NCBI GenBank assembly: GCA_963757265.1
Contig: CAVWRA010000004.1
Coordinates: 434,001-498,000, forward strand
From: CAIVVT01 sp963757265
Lineage (GTDB): Bacteria; Acidobacteriota; Terriglobia; Bryobacterales; Bryobacteraceae
Reading direction: 5' to 3'
Length of the DNA: 64,000 nt
Made by a program: the position numbers and the translations under genes
Shown here: positions 24,721 through 37,341 of the stretch, piece after piece
Position numbering within the stretch: position 1 is the stretch's first letter
How the letters are laid out: every line of letters starts with the position of its first letter
Notes under the pieces: generated by a model
The model's database searches: none
What the model was told of the DNA's origin: nothing
What the model saw: the letters and a program-made list of their open reading frames with translations, nothing else

Positions 24721-26921
24721 GCCGCGCTCTCCTCGCCCGCGGAGCCCGGATCGTCGGCCAGCAGGCGCAGATAGTGGCCGCCCTCGCGGACCATCGCGGC
24801 GTGCGTGCCGCGCTGCACCACTTTGCCCTGTTCGAGGACGATGATTTCATCGCAGTCGCGGATCGTGCTCAACCGGTGCGCCACGATCACGCAGCTACAG
24901 CCCCGCCGGCGGATGTTGCGGTCGATCAGCCGCTCCGTTTCGGAGTCCAGCGCGCTGGTGGCTTCGTCCATGACCAGCAGCGACGGGTTGCAGGCCAGCG
25001 CGCGCGCGATCTCCAGCCGCTGCCGCTGGCCGCCGCTCAGGTTGGCCGCGCCCTCAAGCAGCGAACTCCGGTAGCCGTCGGGCAAGGCGCGAATCACGTC
25101 GTTGACCAGCGCGTCCTCGCAGGCCTGCACGACGCTCTCTTCCGGCGTGGAAGCGTCCCACAGCGTCAGGTTGTCGCGCACCGACCCTCCGAACACCAGA
25201 ATGTCCTGCTCCACCATCGCCAGCGAATGCGCCATCACCTCGCGCGGAATCTCGCCGGCCGGCACGCCGTCGAACAGGATCTCGCCGCCGTTGGGCGGGT
25301 ACAGGCCCGCCACCAGTTTGGCGATGGTTGACTTGCCCGACCCGCTGCCGCCCACCAGCGCGATGCGCTGGCCCGGCTCCACGGTGAACGATAGCCCTTC
25401 GATGAGCGGCGGCACCACCGGGCTGTAGCCGAACGAGACGTCGCGAAACTCGAGCCGCCCCTGCAGCCGCACCGCCCGCCGGGCCGCGCGCTCATTCCAC
25501 TCCGGCTCCTGCGCCACGGGGTTGCTGAGCACGTCGTCCAGGCGGTTCAGATCGCCTTCCAGCACCTGCAGCGTCTCGCCCAGGCTCACCAGGCTGATCA
25601 CCGGCAGCAGGAAGCTCGTCGTCAGGCTCTGGAATGCCACCAGCTGGCCGATGCTCAGCTTCCCGCTCATCACCTCGAATCCGCCGAACACCAGGATGCA
25701 CGCCGTCATCAGGCTCGTCAGGAACGCGGGCACCACGCCCAGCACGTTGTTGGTCTGGCCCAGCTCCGTCTGCGAAATGCCGAGGTTGGCGAAGTAGCCG
25801 GCCCAGCGCGCGAAGAAATCGGACTCCAGCCCCGACGCCTTGAGCGTGCGGATGCTCTGCAGCCCCGCGATGCCGAAGCCCACCGTCTTGCCCATGTTCG
25901 CGGCCAGCCGGTAGTTGCCCTCCACGCGCCGGCGTTCAATCCAGCGCAGCGTGGCGAAGTTCAGCCCCGCGAACGCCGCCGCCACCAGCGACAGCCGCAC
26001 GTCGAACTGCAGCATCACCGCCAGGTAGAAGATCATCATCAGGAGGTCGATTCCCGTCGTCGCCAGGCGTCCCGAGAGCACCGCGGCCACGTTGTCGTTT
26101 AACGCGATGCGGCTGCTGATCTCGCCCGCGTATCGCTGGGCGTAAAAAGCCGCCGGCAGATGAAACAGCCGCCACACGAAGCGCCCCGCCATCGAGACCG
26201 CCAGCTTGATCTGCATGAAGCGCAGCACTCTCAATTCGATGCCGGTCAGAAACGCCTTCAGCAGCGCCGCCATGATCATTCCCAGCACCAGCGGCCGCCC
26301 CCAGTCGCGGAAGCCCTGCACCAGCACCTTGTCCACGAAGGTCTGGGTCAGGGCCGGCGTCGCCAGGCCCGGCAGTACCAGCAGCAGCGCCGTGAATCCC
26401 GCGAACAGCAGCGGGCGCAGCGAGCCTTTCAAGCGCTCGCGAATGCTCGCCGCCATACTCTTCTTGCGGCCGCCGGGCCGGAACTCGGGCCCCGGCTCCA
26501 TCACCATCACCACGCCCGTGTAGGACTCGTCGAACTCTTCCAGATCCACGCTGCGCGGGCCGCTGGCCGGATCGTTCAGGTACACCCGGCCGTCGCGGTA
26601 GCCCTCGACCACCAGAAAGTGATTGAAGTTCCAGAAGACGATGTAGGGGTAGCGCAGTTCCTTCAGCCCTGTCAGGTCTTTCTTGAACGCCTTGGCCACC
26701 AGGCCGTAGTTGCGCGCCGCTTTGCACACATTGGAGCATTTGGAGCCGTCGCGCGAAACCCCGCACTCGCGCCGCAGTACCGCCAACGGAACGATGCGCC
26801 GGTAATAGCCCAGGATGATCCCGAGCGCCGCGGCGCCGCATTCGACGGCCTCCATCTGCAGCACCAGCGGGGTGTGGACTCGCTTCGAAGGGAGCGGCGC
26901 CTCTTTCCTGCTCACTACCAT
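24717..26921 (-). CDS. NHLM-type export ABC transporter with C39 leader peptidase
   Basis: The 734-residue protein starts with a C39 peptidase having all three catalytic residues: C28 in MEAVECGAAAL, H100 in FWNFNHFLVV, and D116 in YLNDPASG. It should cleave leader peptides after a double-Gly-type site during export. A membrane domain (about 165-450) and an ATPase follow (Walker A GGSGSGKST, signature LSGGQRQRLEIARAL, Walker B LLVMDEATSALD). The match is to NHLM_micro_ABC1. The Shine-Dalgarno (GAGG) before the ATG at 26921 lies within the last unit of a 17-base tandem repeat. It is the second gene of the HlyD-ABC1-ABC2 cassette. Confidence 0.88.
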   Translation of the reverse strand: MVVSRKEAPLPSKRVHTPLVLQMEAVECGAAALGIILGYYRRIVPLAVLRRECGVSRDGSKCSNVCKAARNYGLVAKAFKKDLTGLKELRYPYIVFWNFNHFLVVEGYRDGRVYLNDPASGPRSVDLEEFDESYTGVVMVMEPGPEFRPGGRKKSMAASIRERLKGSLRPLLFAGFTALLLVLPGLATPALTQTFVDKVLVQGFRDWGRPLVLGMIMAALLKAFLTGIELRVLRFMQIKLAVSMAGRFVWRLFHLPAAFYAQRYAGEISSRIALNDNVAAVLSGRLATTGIDLLMMIFYLAVMLQFDVRLSLVAAAFAGLNFATLRWIERRRVEGNYRLAANMGKTVGFGIAGLQSIRTLKASGLESDFFARWAGYFANLGISQTELGQTNNVLGVVPAFLTSLMTACILVFGGFEVMSGKLSIGQLVAFQSLTTSFLLPVISLVSLGETLQVLEGDLNRLDDVLSNPVAQEPEWNERAARRAVRLQGRLEFRDVSFGYSPVVPPLIEGLSFTVEPGQRIALVGGSGSGKSTIAKLVAGLYPPNGGEILFDGVPAGEIPREVMAHSLAMVEQDILVFGGSVRDNLTLWDASTPEESVVQACEDALVNDVIRALPDGYRSSLLEGAANLSGGQRQRLEIARALACNPSLLVMDEATSALDSETERLIDRNIRRRGCSCVIVAHRLSTIRDCDEIIVLEQGKVVQRGTHAAMVREGGHYLRLLADDPGSAGEESAA

Positions 26922-26927
26922 GCCATT

Positions 26928-26978
26928 CCTCAGTACATCCCCGACGTTAGTAATTCCCGGACGTTAGTAAATCCCGGA
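26928..26978. repeat. Three tandem 17-base units between hlyD-like and ABC genes
   Basis: On the minus strand the units are TCCGGGATTTACTAACG, TCCGGGAATTACTAACG and TCGGGGATGTACTGAGG, head to tail (26978-26962, 26961-26945, 26944-26928). The first contains the stop codon of the HlyD-like gene. The third has diverged so that it ends in GAGG, the ribosome-binding site of the next gene. They fill almost the entire spacer between the two genes. Confidence 0.8.
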
Positions 26979-28280
26979 CGACTCGCGCAGAATGGGCATC
27001 AGATAGGTGATCGGCGCGCGCCCCTCGATCGTCACCCGGCTCAGGTGCGTCAGCCCCGACGACATCTTCAGGTTCGGCCCGCGCGACGACGACCAGCGGT
27101 AACCGCTGAAGGTCGCGGGGTCGGTCTCCAGCCGGGCCGTGACTTCGATATACGCGCCGCTGCTCATCAGTGACTGGACGACGTCCGGATTCCCGATCAC
27201 GCTCTGCGCCCCCTCGCGCGTCACCGGCAGCGGGGAGACCTTGGTCACCGTGCCCAGGATGCCGCCGAAACGCTGGCGCTCCACCGTGTCGGGCGTCACC
27301 TGCATGCGCATGCCCGGCTGGATCTTCTTGCCGTCGGCGATGGGGAAGTAGGAGATGGAAGTCAGCGTCGAGTCGGGATCCTCGATCTGCAGCGAGAGCA
27401 CCGCCGTGCCGGGCGCCAGCACTTGGCCGGGCGTGGCCAGCACTTCCAGCACGCGTCCGGCGAACTCCGACAGGATGTCGCCGTTCTGCCGCAGTTGAAC
27501 CTCATTGAGGGCTACGGTGTTGCTGATATCCCCGATCTGATTGTGGCGGGCCATGGTGGATTCGAGAGTCTCGCGGTTGAGCTGCGCTTCGCGGGTCGCG
27601 ATCTGCTTGATCTGCCCGTCGATCTCCGACAGCTTGGCCTTGTATTCCGCGATGCGGATGTCGTTGTCGCGGTATGCGAATTCCGCATCCGAGACATCGT
27701 GTGCGGCGCGTCCCAGCAGCCCCTGCTTCACCATTTCGTGCACCGCGGCGCGATGCTCCTCCAGCGGCTGGACCAGCGCCTGCGCATTGGCCAGCGAAGC
27801 CTCCAGCGTGGAACGCTGCACCGCCAGCGAGCTGCGTTCGGCGGCGTCCTGCTGCAGTTGCAATTGCAGCCGCTGCTGGTCCGACGCGGTCTTGATGTGG
27901 TCCTGCGCCGTCAGCGTCGCCACCGTCGCGCGGTCCTCTTCGATGCGCTTGCGGACCTCGGACTGGCCCAGCTTGCCGATGATCTGGCCCGTCTGCACCT
28001 CGTCGCCGGCGCGAACCGCCAGCGCCAGCAGCCGGCCGCCGCCCAGGGATTGCACCCTCACCACGCGCCGCGGCTTGAGCAGCACCCCGCGGCCGGACAC
28101 GACCGTCGGCACGCTCCCGGCGAAGGCCCAGACCAGCGCCAGCCCGAACAGGACTCCGGTGACCAGCACCGGCATCCAGTCGCGCCGGTGCACCGCCGGC
28201 ACCAGCCGCTCCAGATTGTCCGGTGAAGCGAAGCGCTCCAGCGCCTTGGCGCGGTAGAGGTTGGTGTTCCTGGAGGCCAT
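26964..28280 (-). CDS. HlyD-type periplasmic adaptor of NHLM export system
   Basis: A 438-residue membrane-fusion protein with one N-terminal membrane helix (about residues 36-58, VLVTGVLFGLALVWAFAG). A biotinyl/lipoyl-like half follows (SLGGGRLLALAVRAGDEVQTGQIIGKL), then a long alpha-helical hairpin (about 105-270) and a second lipoyl half with a beta-barrel (about 275-400, FAGRVLEVLATPGQVLAPG). It matches the NHLM_micro_HlyD family, which links the inner-membrane ABC pair to an outer-membrane channel. No TolC-like gene is present in the window. It lies 19 bases after the cyclic-nucleotide-binding gene and just before the peptidase ABC gene, so the four form an operon. Confidence 0.87.
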   Translation of the reverse strand: MASRNTNLYRAKALERFASPDNLERLVPAVHRRDWMPVLVTGVLFGLALVWAFAGSVPTVVSGRGVLLKPRRVVRVQSLGGGRLLALAVRAGDEVQTGQIIGKLGQSEVRKRIEEDRATVATLTAQDHIKTASDQQRLQLQLQQDAAERSSLAVQRSTLEASLANAQALVQPLEEHRAAVHEMVKQGLLGRAAHDVSDAEFAYRDNDIRIAEYKAKLSEIDGQIKQIATREAQLNRETLESTMARHNQIGDISNTVALNEVQLRQNGDILSEFAGRVLEVLATPGQVLAPGTAVLSLQIEDPDSTLTSISYFPIADGKKIQPGMRMQVTPDTVERQRFGGILGTVTKVSPLPVTREGAQSVIGNPDVVQSLMSSGAYIEVTARLETDPATFSGYRWSSSRGPNLKMSSGLTHLSRVTIEGRAPITYLMPILRESSGIY

Positions 28281-28299
28281 TCCCGCTCGATTCTCCGTC

Positions 28300-28842
28300 T
28301 CAGACCGAACGCAGCTTCTTCTGAATCCACTCGAAGCGCGCCCCGGCCAGCGAGATCGCGTCCAGCGTATCCGGGTCGATCTCGTCCCTGTAAACCTTGT
28401 CCTGGTCCAGGGCTTCGGTGGAGCTGTAGCCCAGGGTCGCCACCGTGCTGCGCAGCCGGTCGGCCAGAAACACCGCCAGCGCGCGGTAGAATCGCGACGC
28501 GAAGGCGGTGTCGCCGTTCAACTTGGCGCTGAGCCGCGCCCGCGGCACGGCCAGCACCGCCGAGCGCTCCAGCGCCTGCACCGAAGCCGAGGGCGGATTG
28601 GAATCGACAAACGACATCTCGCCGATCACCTCGCCGGACATCAACTGCGCCACTTCCCGCCCGCCCAGCGCCGCCACCGTCACTGAGAAGCGGCCGTCGA
28701 TCACCAGGAACACCGAATCGATCGGCACTCCTTCGCTCACCAGTACGTGGCCCGGCGCCACTTCGCGTTTGGCCCCCGTTGTGACCAGCCAGTCAATATC
28801 CGAATCGTTGAGGATGCCTAGAAACGTCAGCGCCTTGCGCAT
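28300..28842 (-). CDS. Cyclic-nucleotide-binding domain protein
   Basis: The ATG at 28842, preceded by AGGTGG, is chosen; an upstream in-frame ATG at 28947 would add 35 atypical residues. The 180-residue product has a CAP-family ligand fold (about residues 10-125) with VLVSEGVPIDSVFLVIDGRFSV and the pocket-like segment GEVIGEMSFVDSNPPSASVQAL; the phosphate-binding Arg of true cAMP receptors is replaced by Ser/Ala here. A helical tail follows without a DNA-binding helix-turn-helix, so it is not a Crp-type regulator. Its position 19 bases before the HlyD-like gene suggests it gates or senses for the NHLM exporter. Confidence 0.75.
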   Translation of the reverse strand: MRKALTFLGILNDSDIDWLVTTGAKREVAPGHVLVSEGVPIDSVFLVIDGRFSVTVAALGGREVAQLMSGEVIGEMSFVDSNPPSASVQALERSAVLAVPRARLSAKLNGDTAFASRFYRALAVFLADRLRSTVATLGYSSTEALDQDKVYRDEIDPDTLDAISLAGARFEWIQKKLRSV

Positions 28843-29034
28843 TGCCACCTGCTTGCACGGCCGATTCCCAAGAAATTTGTGGAACCTTAAAATTGTACAC
28901 GGCAATTCGAAATCCGCAAGCGCGAACTTCGACCTGCGCCGTCGCACGGCGGCCTTGGGGTTCGCCTGACGCGTGCTGCGAGGCGCGCGGGCCTGTGCTC
29001 AGGTTCGCGGCCCCCTCCTGTGATGGCGGCGGGT

Positions 29035-32496
<3,462 letters not shown>

Positions 32497-32971
32497 CTTC
32501 TGCTCCAGTCACGCTTCGGACGCGGCGTGTGGGGCGGCTGCGCAGGCCGGAAGCCGGCTATGAGCTTCGGCCCTCGATCGCGCCTGGGCCGGACTCCCGC
32601 GCCTCTGAGAACGGCCTTCCCTTCGAGGTTAGCAATCGATACGGCCGGGCGCGGCGGCCAACGGCGCCGATGTGCCCTTGCACCAGCGGTCCCGGTTCCG
32701 GGAGACTACGAGTAACTGTGTTTAACCCGGATGTTTCACTTGCGATCGCAGCGAGGCGCGATGAGAGGGTTGCAGCTACAAGGCGCGCGAAGGGAGCCGC
32801 CCGCAGGCGTACTTGGCTCCTACGTCGAGGACGGGGGGTGCCCTCTGGGCCCAGCGCAACGCAGTAGATGCGGCCCTATCGCGCGCCGCAGCCGATGGCT
32901 GGTGAAATCTCCGGGTTAGCGGGAGGGTATCCGCCTCAGCGCGCACTTTGCTGTGCCGATGAGGTCCTAGT
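32497..32971. other. Intergenic region between divergent genes, holds a MITE-like element
   Basis: About 475 bases with no credible gene on either strand. The 198-base element at 32722-32919 occupies the middle. The remaining ~225 bases next to the PPi-PEPCK start and ~50 bases before the hybrid kinase must hold the two promoters, but I see no convincing -35/-10 pair. Confidence 0.5.
32722..32919. mobile_element. Small non-autonomous MITE-like element
   Basis: A 198-base segment bounded by imperfect terminal inverted repeats of 18 bases: TTAACCCGGATGTTTCAC (32722-32739) and GTGAAATCTCCGGGTTAG (32902-32919), matching at 15 of 18 positions when one is reverse-complemented. There is no open frame of note inside. 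The interior contains further self-complementary GC-rich patches. It fits a miniature inverted-repeat element mobilised in trans; no transposase with these ends is in the window. The target duplication is unclear. Confidence 0.5.
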
Positions 32972-35900
32972 ATGAGCCGTGTGCCTTCGCTGGATCGCAC
33001 GGTCCGCTGGCGTTCGCTCCTGGCGTGCTGCCTCGCACTGCCGGGGCTGGGCGTATCCTTGTTCGGTCAGCACTATAACTTCAAACTATACGGACAGGAT
33101 GAGGGACTGGGGAACCTCTCGGTCGAATGTCTGGTGCAGGATCGCCCGGGCTTCATCTGGATCGGGACCAGGAACGGTCTGTTCCGATTCGACGGACACC
33201 AGTTCCGCCAGTACGGTCCTTCGAGCGGCTTGCCCAGCAGTTCGATCTTCGATTTGAAGCTGGCGGCCGATGGCACGCTGTGGGCTCTCACGTCGCGCGG
33301 CCCGGCGCGCTGGGCCAGCGAACGATTTGAGGCCGGCGCTTTTCCCGGCCAGCTCACGGCGGAGGACCACCCGCAGCTTGAATTCCTCGGCCCGGGCCAA
33401 CTGGTGATCTCGACCCGCCACGGGCTGTGGTTCGGCCAGTCTCAGCAGCGTGCCTGGACCTGGCGTCTGAGCCCTGTCCCTGGAAAGGACCCCGGCGCGT
33501 ATTCCGTGCACGTCGATCCCGACGGTGTTTTCTGGTTCGGTTGCGGGTCACGGCTGTGTTCACAGAGCGGGGAGCGGACTCGGGTGTGGGGCCCCGAATC
33601 GGGACTGCCCGCGGGACCCTGGTCGGCGCTGGTGACCGACAGCGAGGGCGTATTGTGGGCGCGCAACGCGGCCGGGCTATGGAAAAAAGCGCACGGCGCG
33701 TCGCGGTTTGAATCCTCCGGGCGCGCGATTCCTAACCCCTGGAGAAGCATCCGCCTGTACGCCGGCAGTGATGGAGTACTTGGCGTGCCGACCAGCCAGG
33801 GGCTGCTGCTCAAAGACAAACACGGCTGGCAGACAATTCGCCGCGATCAAGGCCTGCCCGGAGAGTCGGTACAGGCCGTGCTGCTCGATAAAGAGGGTGC
33901 ACTGTGGCTGGGCATTGCCGGCTGGGGGCTGGTGCGCCGTTTGGGATTCGGGCAATGGGAATCCTGGACACAGAAGGAGGGACTGGGCAGCTTTCTGGTT
34001 TTTCACCTGGCCAAAGATCCCCAAGGGACTATTTTTGCCGCTACGGCGCAGGGTCTCTGGAGTCTGGACGGCCAGCGCAGACTGTGGCGCGTCGCCACCC
34101 CCGGCCGCCTGGCCTCGGAATCGCTTGTCGCCGTCTCCGCCGACCAGGCCGGAACCGTCTGTGCCGGCGGGGCCTCGGGCAACATCCTGTGCCACGATCC
34201 GGGTCACGCGGGCGCGTGGGTCTATGGACGCTCGAGCGGCCTTTCAGGCGGCGAGATCAGCGATCTGGAATTCGACCCGCGGGGCACGCTCTGGGTGGTC
34301 TCGTCAGGCGGCATTTTCCGCAGCCGGCGGACCCCGCGCGGGGTGTATTTCGATGCGCTGCCCCGGCCGGCTGATGAGCCCGACATCAAGGCCCGCATGC
34401 TGAGCTTCGGCTCGGCTGGCCGGGTGTGGTTCGCGACCGATAAAGGCGTGGCCCTGTGGGACGCCGGCCGGTGGCGCCTTTTCACCCGCCGGGACGGTCT
34501 GTTGGGGCAGGCCGTCACCGCGGTCAGCGAGGGCCCTGACGGAACGGTGTGGCTGGCCTACGATGAACCGCTGGGCTTGTCGCGCCTCGATCCGCGCACC
34601 TCGCCGCCGGGCCTCGAGCATTACCTTGAGCACAACCGGAATGCGGGTTACCTGGCGTTTTTTGTGGGAGCCGATCAGCGCGGCTGGATCTGGGCCGGCA
34701 CCGACCAGGGCGTGGATGTTTTTGACGGCGCGGGGTGGAATCACTACGATCGGCAGGACGGGCTGCTGTGGGACGAGTGCAACGAGTTCGGCTTTTTCGC
34801 CGACCCGGACGGCAGCGTCTGGATCTCGACCAGCCAGGGCGTTTCGCGCTTCCGGCCGGACCGCGGCGCCTTCCGGCCCAGCCCTCCTTCAACCGCGCTG
34901 GTCTCGGCGACCATTGGCAGATACGACCTGCTGGCCGCGCCGGCGAGTGCCATTCCGTTCGGCTCGGGCGCCTTCCACGCGGGCTTTGCCGCGCTGACTT
35001 TCCTGAACGAGCGGGCGATCCGCTTCCGCTACCGGCTCCTGGGCCGCACTTCGGCCTGGACCGAGACCGCGCAGAATGAAGTCGAATTCGCCGATCTGCC
35101 CGCCGGCCGATACACGCTGGAGGTTCTGGGCCGCAACGGGGCGGGCATCGAGAGCGCCCAGCCGGCCCGCGTTTCGTTCGCGGTCCTGCCCCCGTGGTGG
35201 CAGACGTGGTGGTTCCGCCTGCTCGCCGCCGTCGGCGTGCTGCTGCTGGTGGTGGCCGTGCTGTGGCGGCGCGAATACGCGCACCTGGCCGAGCAGCGCC
35301 GCCTCGAGTCGGCCGTGCAACAGCGCACCCGCGAGCTGGCCGACGCCAAGCTGAAGGCCGAGGCCGGCAACCGCTTCAAGAGTGAGTTCCTGGCCAACAT
35401 GAGCCACGAAATCAGAACTCCGATGAACGGCGTCATGGGCATGCTGGCTCTGGCGCGGCCGCTGGCCGCGACACCCGACTTGCAGGAGTACATCGAAACC
35501 GCCCAGGAATCGGCCCAGGCGCTGCTGGGACTGCTCAACGATGTTCTCGATTTCTCCAAGATCGAGGCCGGTAAGATGGTGCTCGACCGCACTCGCGTGG
35601 CTCTGGAGGACTGCATCGGCGGGGCCATTCAGACTATGCTGCCGCTGGCCCGGGCGCGCGGGCTCGAACTGGGCTGCGCCATCGATCCGGGCGTTCCCCT
35701 GGTCCTGGAAGGCGATCCCCTGCGGCTGCGCCAGATCGTCCTCAACCTGGTCAGCAATGGGCTCAAGTTCACCGAACGCGGCGGCGTGACGGTGCATGTT
35801 GCGGCGGATGAGATTCAGGAGCGCTCGGTCCTGTTGCATTGCCTCGTCGAGGATACCGGAATGGGCATTCCACGCGACAAGCAGAAGCTGATCTTCGAGG

Positions 35901-36541
35901 CCTTTCAGCAGGCCGACGGGTCGATGACGCGGCGCTACGGAGGCACCGGCCTGGGGCTCTCCATCTGTTCGCACATGGTGGAACTCATGGGCGGCCGCAT
36001 CTGGGTCGAAAGCGAGCCGGGCCGCGGCAGCCGGTTCCACTTCACGGCGCGCATGGGCCGGCCCGAAATGGCGCGCGCCGCCGCACCGCCCGCGGGGCGC
36101 AGTGAGCGGCCGGCGAGTCCCCGGGGCGACGTGCCGCGGCGCATTCTGGTCGTGGAAGATAATGTCGTGAATCAGAAGCTGGTGCGTATCCTGCTGGAAA
36201 AGCAAGGCTACGTCGTGGCCATTGCTGCTAACGGCCGGGAAGCGGTGGAGCACTTCCGGAAGGACCGCTTCGATGCCGTGCTGATGGATCTGCAGATGCC
36301 GGAGATGGACGGGTTCCAGGCCACTGCGGCGATCCAGGCGCTGGAGCGCGACGCCGCCCGCAGGACTCCCATCATCGCCATGACCGCCCACGTGTTGCAG
36401 GATGACGTCAAGGCCTGCTTCGCCGCCGGGATGAGAGCTTTTCTGGCCAAGCCGGTCTTTCCGGCGGAGCTGTACCAGGTGCTGGAAGCCGAACTGGAGC
36501 GCGACGCCGCCGCCGAGCCCCAATCCGGCCGTACCGTGTGA
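32972..36541 (+). CDS. Two-component hybrid kinase with periplasmic propeller (Reg_prop, Y_Y_Y)
   Basis: A 1189-residue one-protein signalling system. It has a signal sequence (about 1-30) and roughly 14 two-component-propeller blades (repeated DG..WIGT/WFGT and GL-type turns, about residues 35-640). A Y_Y_Y domain (about 680-745) is followed by a membrane helix (about 750-770), HisKA with phospho-histidine H812 in NMSHEIRTPMNG, HATPase (DTGMGIP, GTGLGLSICSHMV) and a receiver with D1106 in VLMDLQMPEMDG. It lacks the AraC-type output domain of the Bacteroidetes polysaccharide sensors, so the phosphoryl group must leave to another protein. GAGG precedes the ATG. It probably senses an external glycan or breakdown product, by analogy only. 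Confidence 0.92.
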   Translation: MSRVPSLDRTVRWRSLLACCLALPGLGVSLFGQHYNFKLYGQDEGLGNLSVECLVQDRPGFIWIGTRNGLFRFDGHQFRQYGPSSGLPSSSIFDLKLAADGTLWALTSRGPARWASERFEAGAFPGQLTAEDHPQLEFLGPGQLVISTRHGLWFGQSQQRAWTWRLSPVPGKDPGAYSVHVDPDGVFWFGCGSRLCSQSGERTRVWGPESGLPAGPWSALVTDSEGVLWARNAAGLWKKAHGASRFESSGRAIPNPWRSIRLYAGSDGVLGVPTSQGLLLKDKHGWQTIRRDQGLPGESVQAVLLDKEGALWLGIAGWGLVRRLGFGQWESWTQKEGLGSFLVFHLAKDPQGTIFAATAQGLWSLDGQRRLWRVATPGRLASESLVAVSADQAGTVCAGGASGNILCHDPGHAGAWVYGRSSGLSGGEISDLEFDPRGTLWVVSSGGIFRSRRTPRGVYFDALPRPADEPDIKARMLSFGSAGRVWFATDKGVALWDAGRWRLFTRRDGLLGQAVTAVSEGPDGTVWLAYDEPLGLSRLDPRTSPPGLEHYLEHNRNAGYLAFFVGADQRGWIWAGTDQGVDVFDGAGWNHYDRQDGLLWDECNEFGFFADPDGSVWISTSQGVSRFRPDRGAFRPSPPSTALVSATIGRYDLLAAPASAIPFGSGAFHAGFAALTFLNERAIRFRYRLLGRTSAWTETAQNEVEFADLPAGRYTLEVLGRNGAGIESAQPARVSFAVLPPWWQTWWFRLLAAVGVLLLVVAVLWRREYAHLAEQRRLESAVQQRTRELADAKLKAEAGNRFKSEFLANMSHEIRTPMNGVMGMLALARPLAATPDLQEYIETAQESAQALLGLLNDVLDFSKIEAGKMVLDRTRVALEDCIGGAIQTMLPLARARGLELGCAIDPGVPLVLEGDPLRLRQIVLNLVSNGLKFTERGGVTVHVAADEIQERSVLLHCLVEDTGMGIPRDKQKLIFEAFQQADGSMTRRYGGTGLGLSICSHMVELMGGRIWVESEPGRGSRFHFTARMGRPEMARAAAPPAGRSERPASPRGDVPRRILVVEDNVVNQKLVRILLEKQGYVVAIAANGREAVEHFRKDRFDAVLMDLQMPEMDGFQATAAIQALERDAARRTPIIAMTAHVLQDDVKACFAAGMRAFLAKPVFPAELYQVLEAELERDAAAEPQSGRTV

Positions 36542-36765
36542 GGCGCCCATCGGCGGCCGCCGCACGGCAGTGATTGGACTCAATTCGCGTCTGCCGCGAG
36601 CCGATAAGACCATTGGATGCCCGCCCTCCCTCTCGCGGTCGCGAGCTGTCCACTCCGCGATGCGAGCCCGCCACAGGCTTGGTCTGCCCACCGGGCCTGT
36701 GGCGGTGGCTCTCGCCGAGGGGCGACAACCGCACCTCCAATCCTGGACAATAACTCTCAGCCGCC

Positions 36766-37185
36766 ATGAAGAGCTATCGTCAGGAACTGTGGTTCGAGAC
36801 TCCCACCCGCCGCGCTTTCGTCAACATTACTCGCCAGGTTGAGCACTGCCTGCGCGAGAGCGGCGTGCGCGAAGGCCTGTGCCTGGTCAACGCGATGCAC
36901 ATCACCGCCAGCGTCTTCATCAACGACGACGAGAGCGGTCTGCACCACGACTATGACCAGTGGCTCGAGAAGCTCGCTCCGCACGAGCCCGTGGCCTCCT
37001 ACCACCACAACCGCACCGGCGAGGACAACGCCGACGCGCACATGAAGCGCCAGCTGATGGGCCGCGAAGTGGTCGTCGCCATCACCGCCGGGAAGCTCGA
37101 TTTCGGCCCCTGGGAACAGATCTTCTACGGTGAATTTGACGGCCGCCGCCGCAAACGCGTGTTGGTCAAAATCATCGGCGAATAG
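36766..37185 (+). CDS. YjbQ/UPF0047 family protein
   Basis: This 139-residue single-domain protein is of the UPF0047/YjbQ family, also named secondary thiamine-phosphate synthase because some members complement thiE mutants; the true reaction is unsettled. Conserved features include HITASVFINDDESGLHHDY, YHHN and DNADAHMKRQLMGREVVVAI, with the His/Asp residues that form the metal or phosphate site, then GPWEQIFYGEFDG and an RRKRVLVKIIG end. The length is normal for the family. It is cytosolic and appears monocistronic, 156 bases before ftsY and 224 bases after the hybrid kinase, with nothing recognisable in those gaps. Confidence 0.85.
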   Translation: MKSYRQELWFETPTRRAFVNITRQVEHCLRESGVREGLCLVNAMHITASVFINDDESGLHHDYDQWLEKLAPHEPVASYHHNRTGEDNADAHMKRQLMGREVVVAITAGKLDFGPWEQIFYGEFDGRRRKRVLVKIIGE

Positions 37186-37341
37186 CCCGCCGCGCGGCGT
37201 GAAATCACCGTGCCGTCGCCCTGCCGGCGCGCCTCGGTCGCTGTCGTCTGGCCGTGATCTCGCTGTTTTTCACGCTGCACCGCCTTTCGGCTGGCCTTCA
37301 TCCCCCGGATCGCTACAATTGAGGAGAAGACGCGCAGCTCC

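Noticed and set aside
26939..26980. CRISPR-like spaced repeats at the HlyD/ABC junction
   Set aside because: The units are contiguous 17-base tandem copies without spacers.
28843..29034. Precursor peptide gene for the NHLM exporter in the gap after PPi-PEPCK
   Set aside because: No short frame with a start, ribosome site and Gly-Gly-like leader end could be found on either strand.
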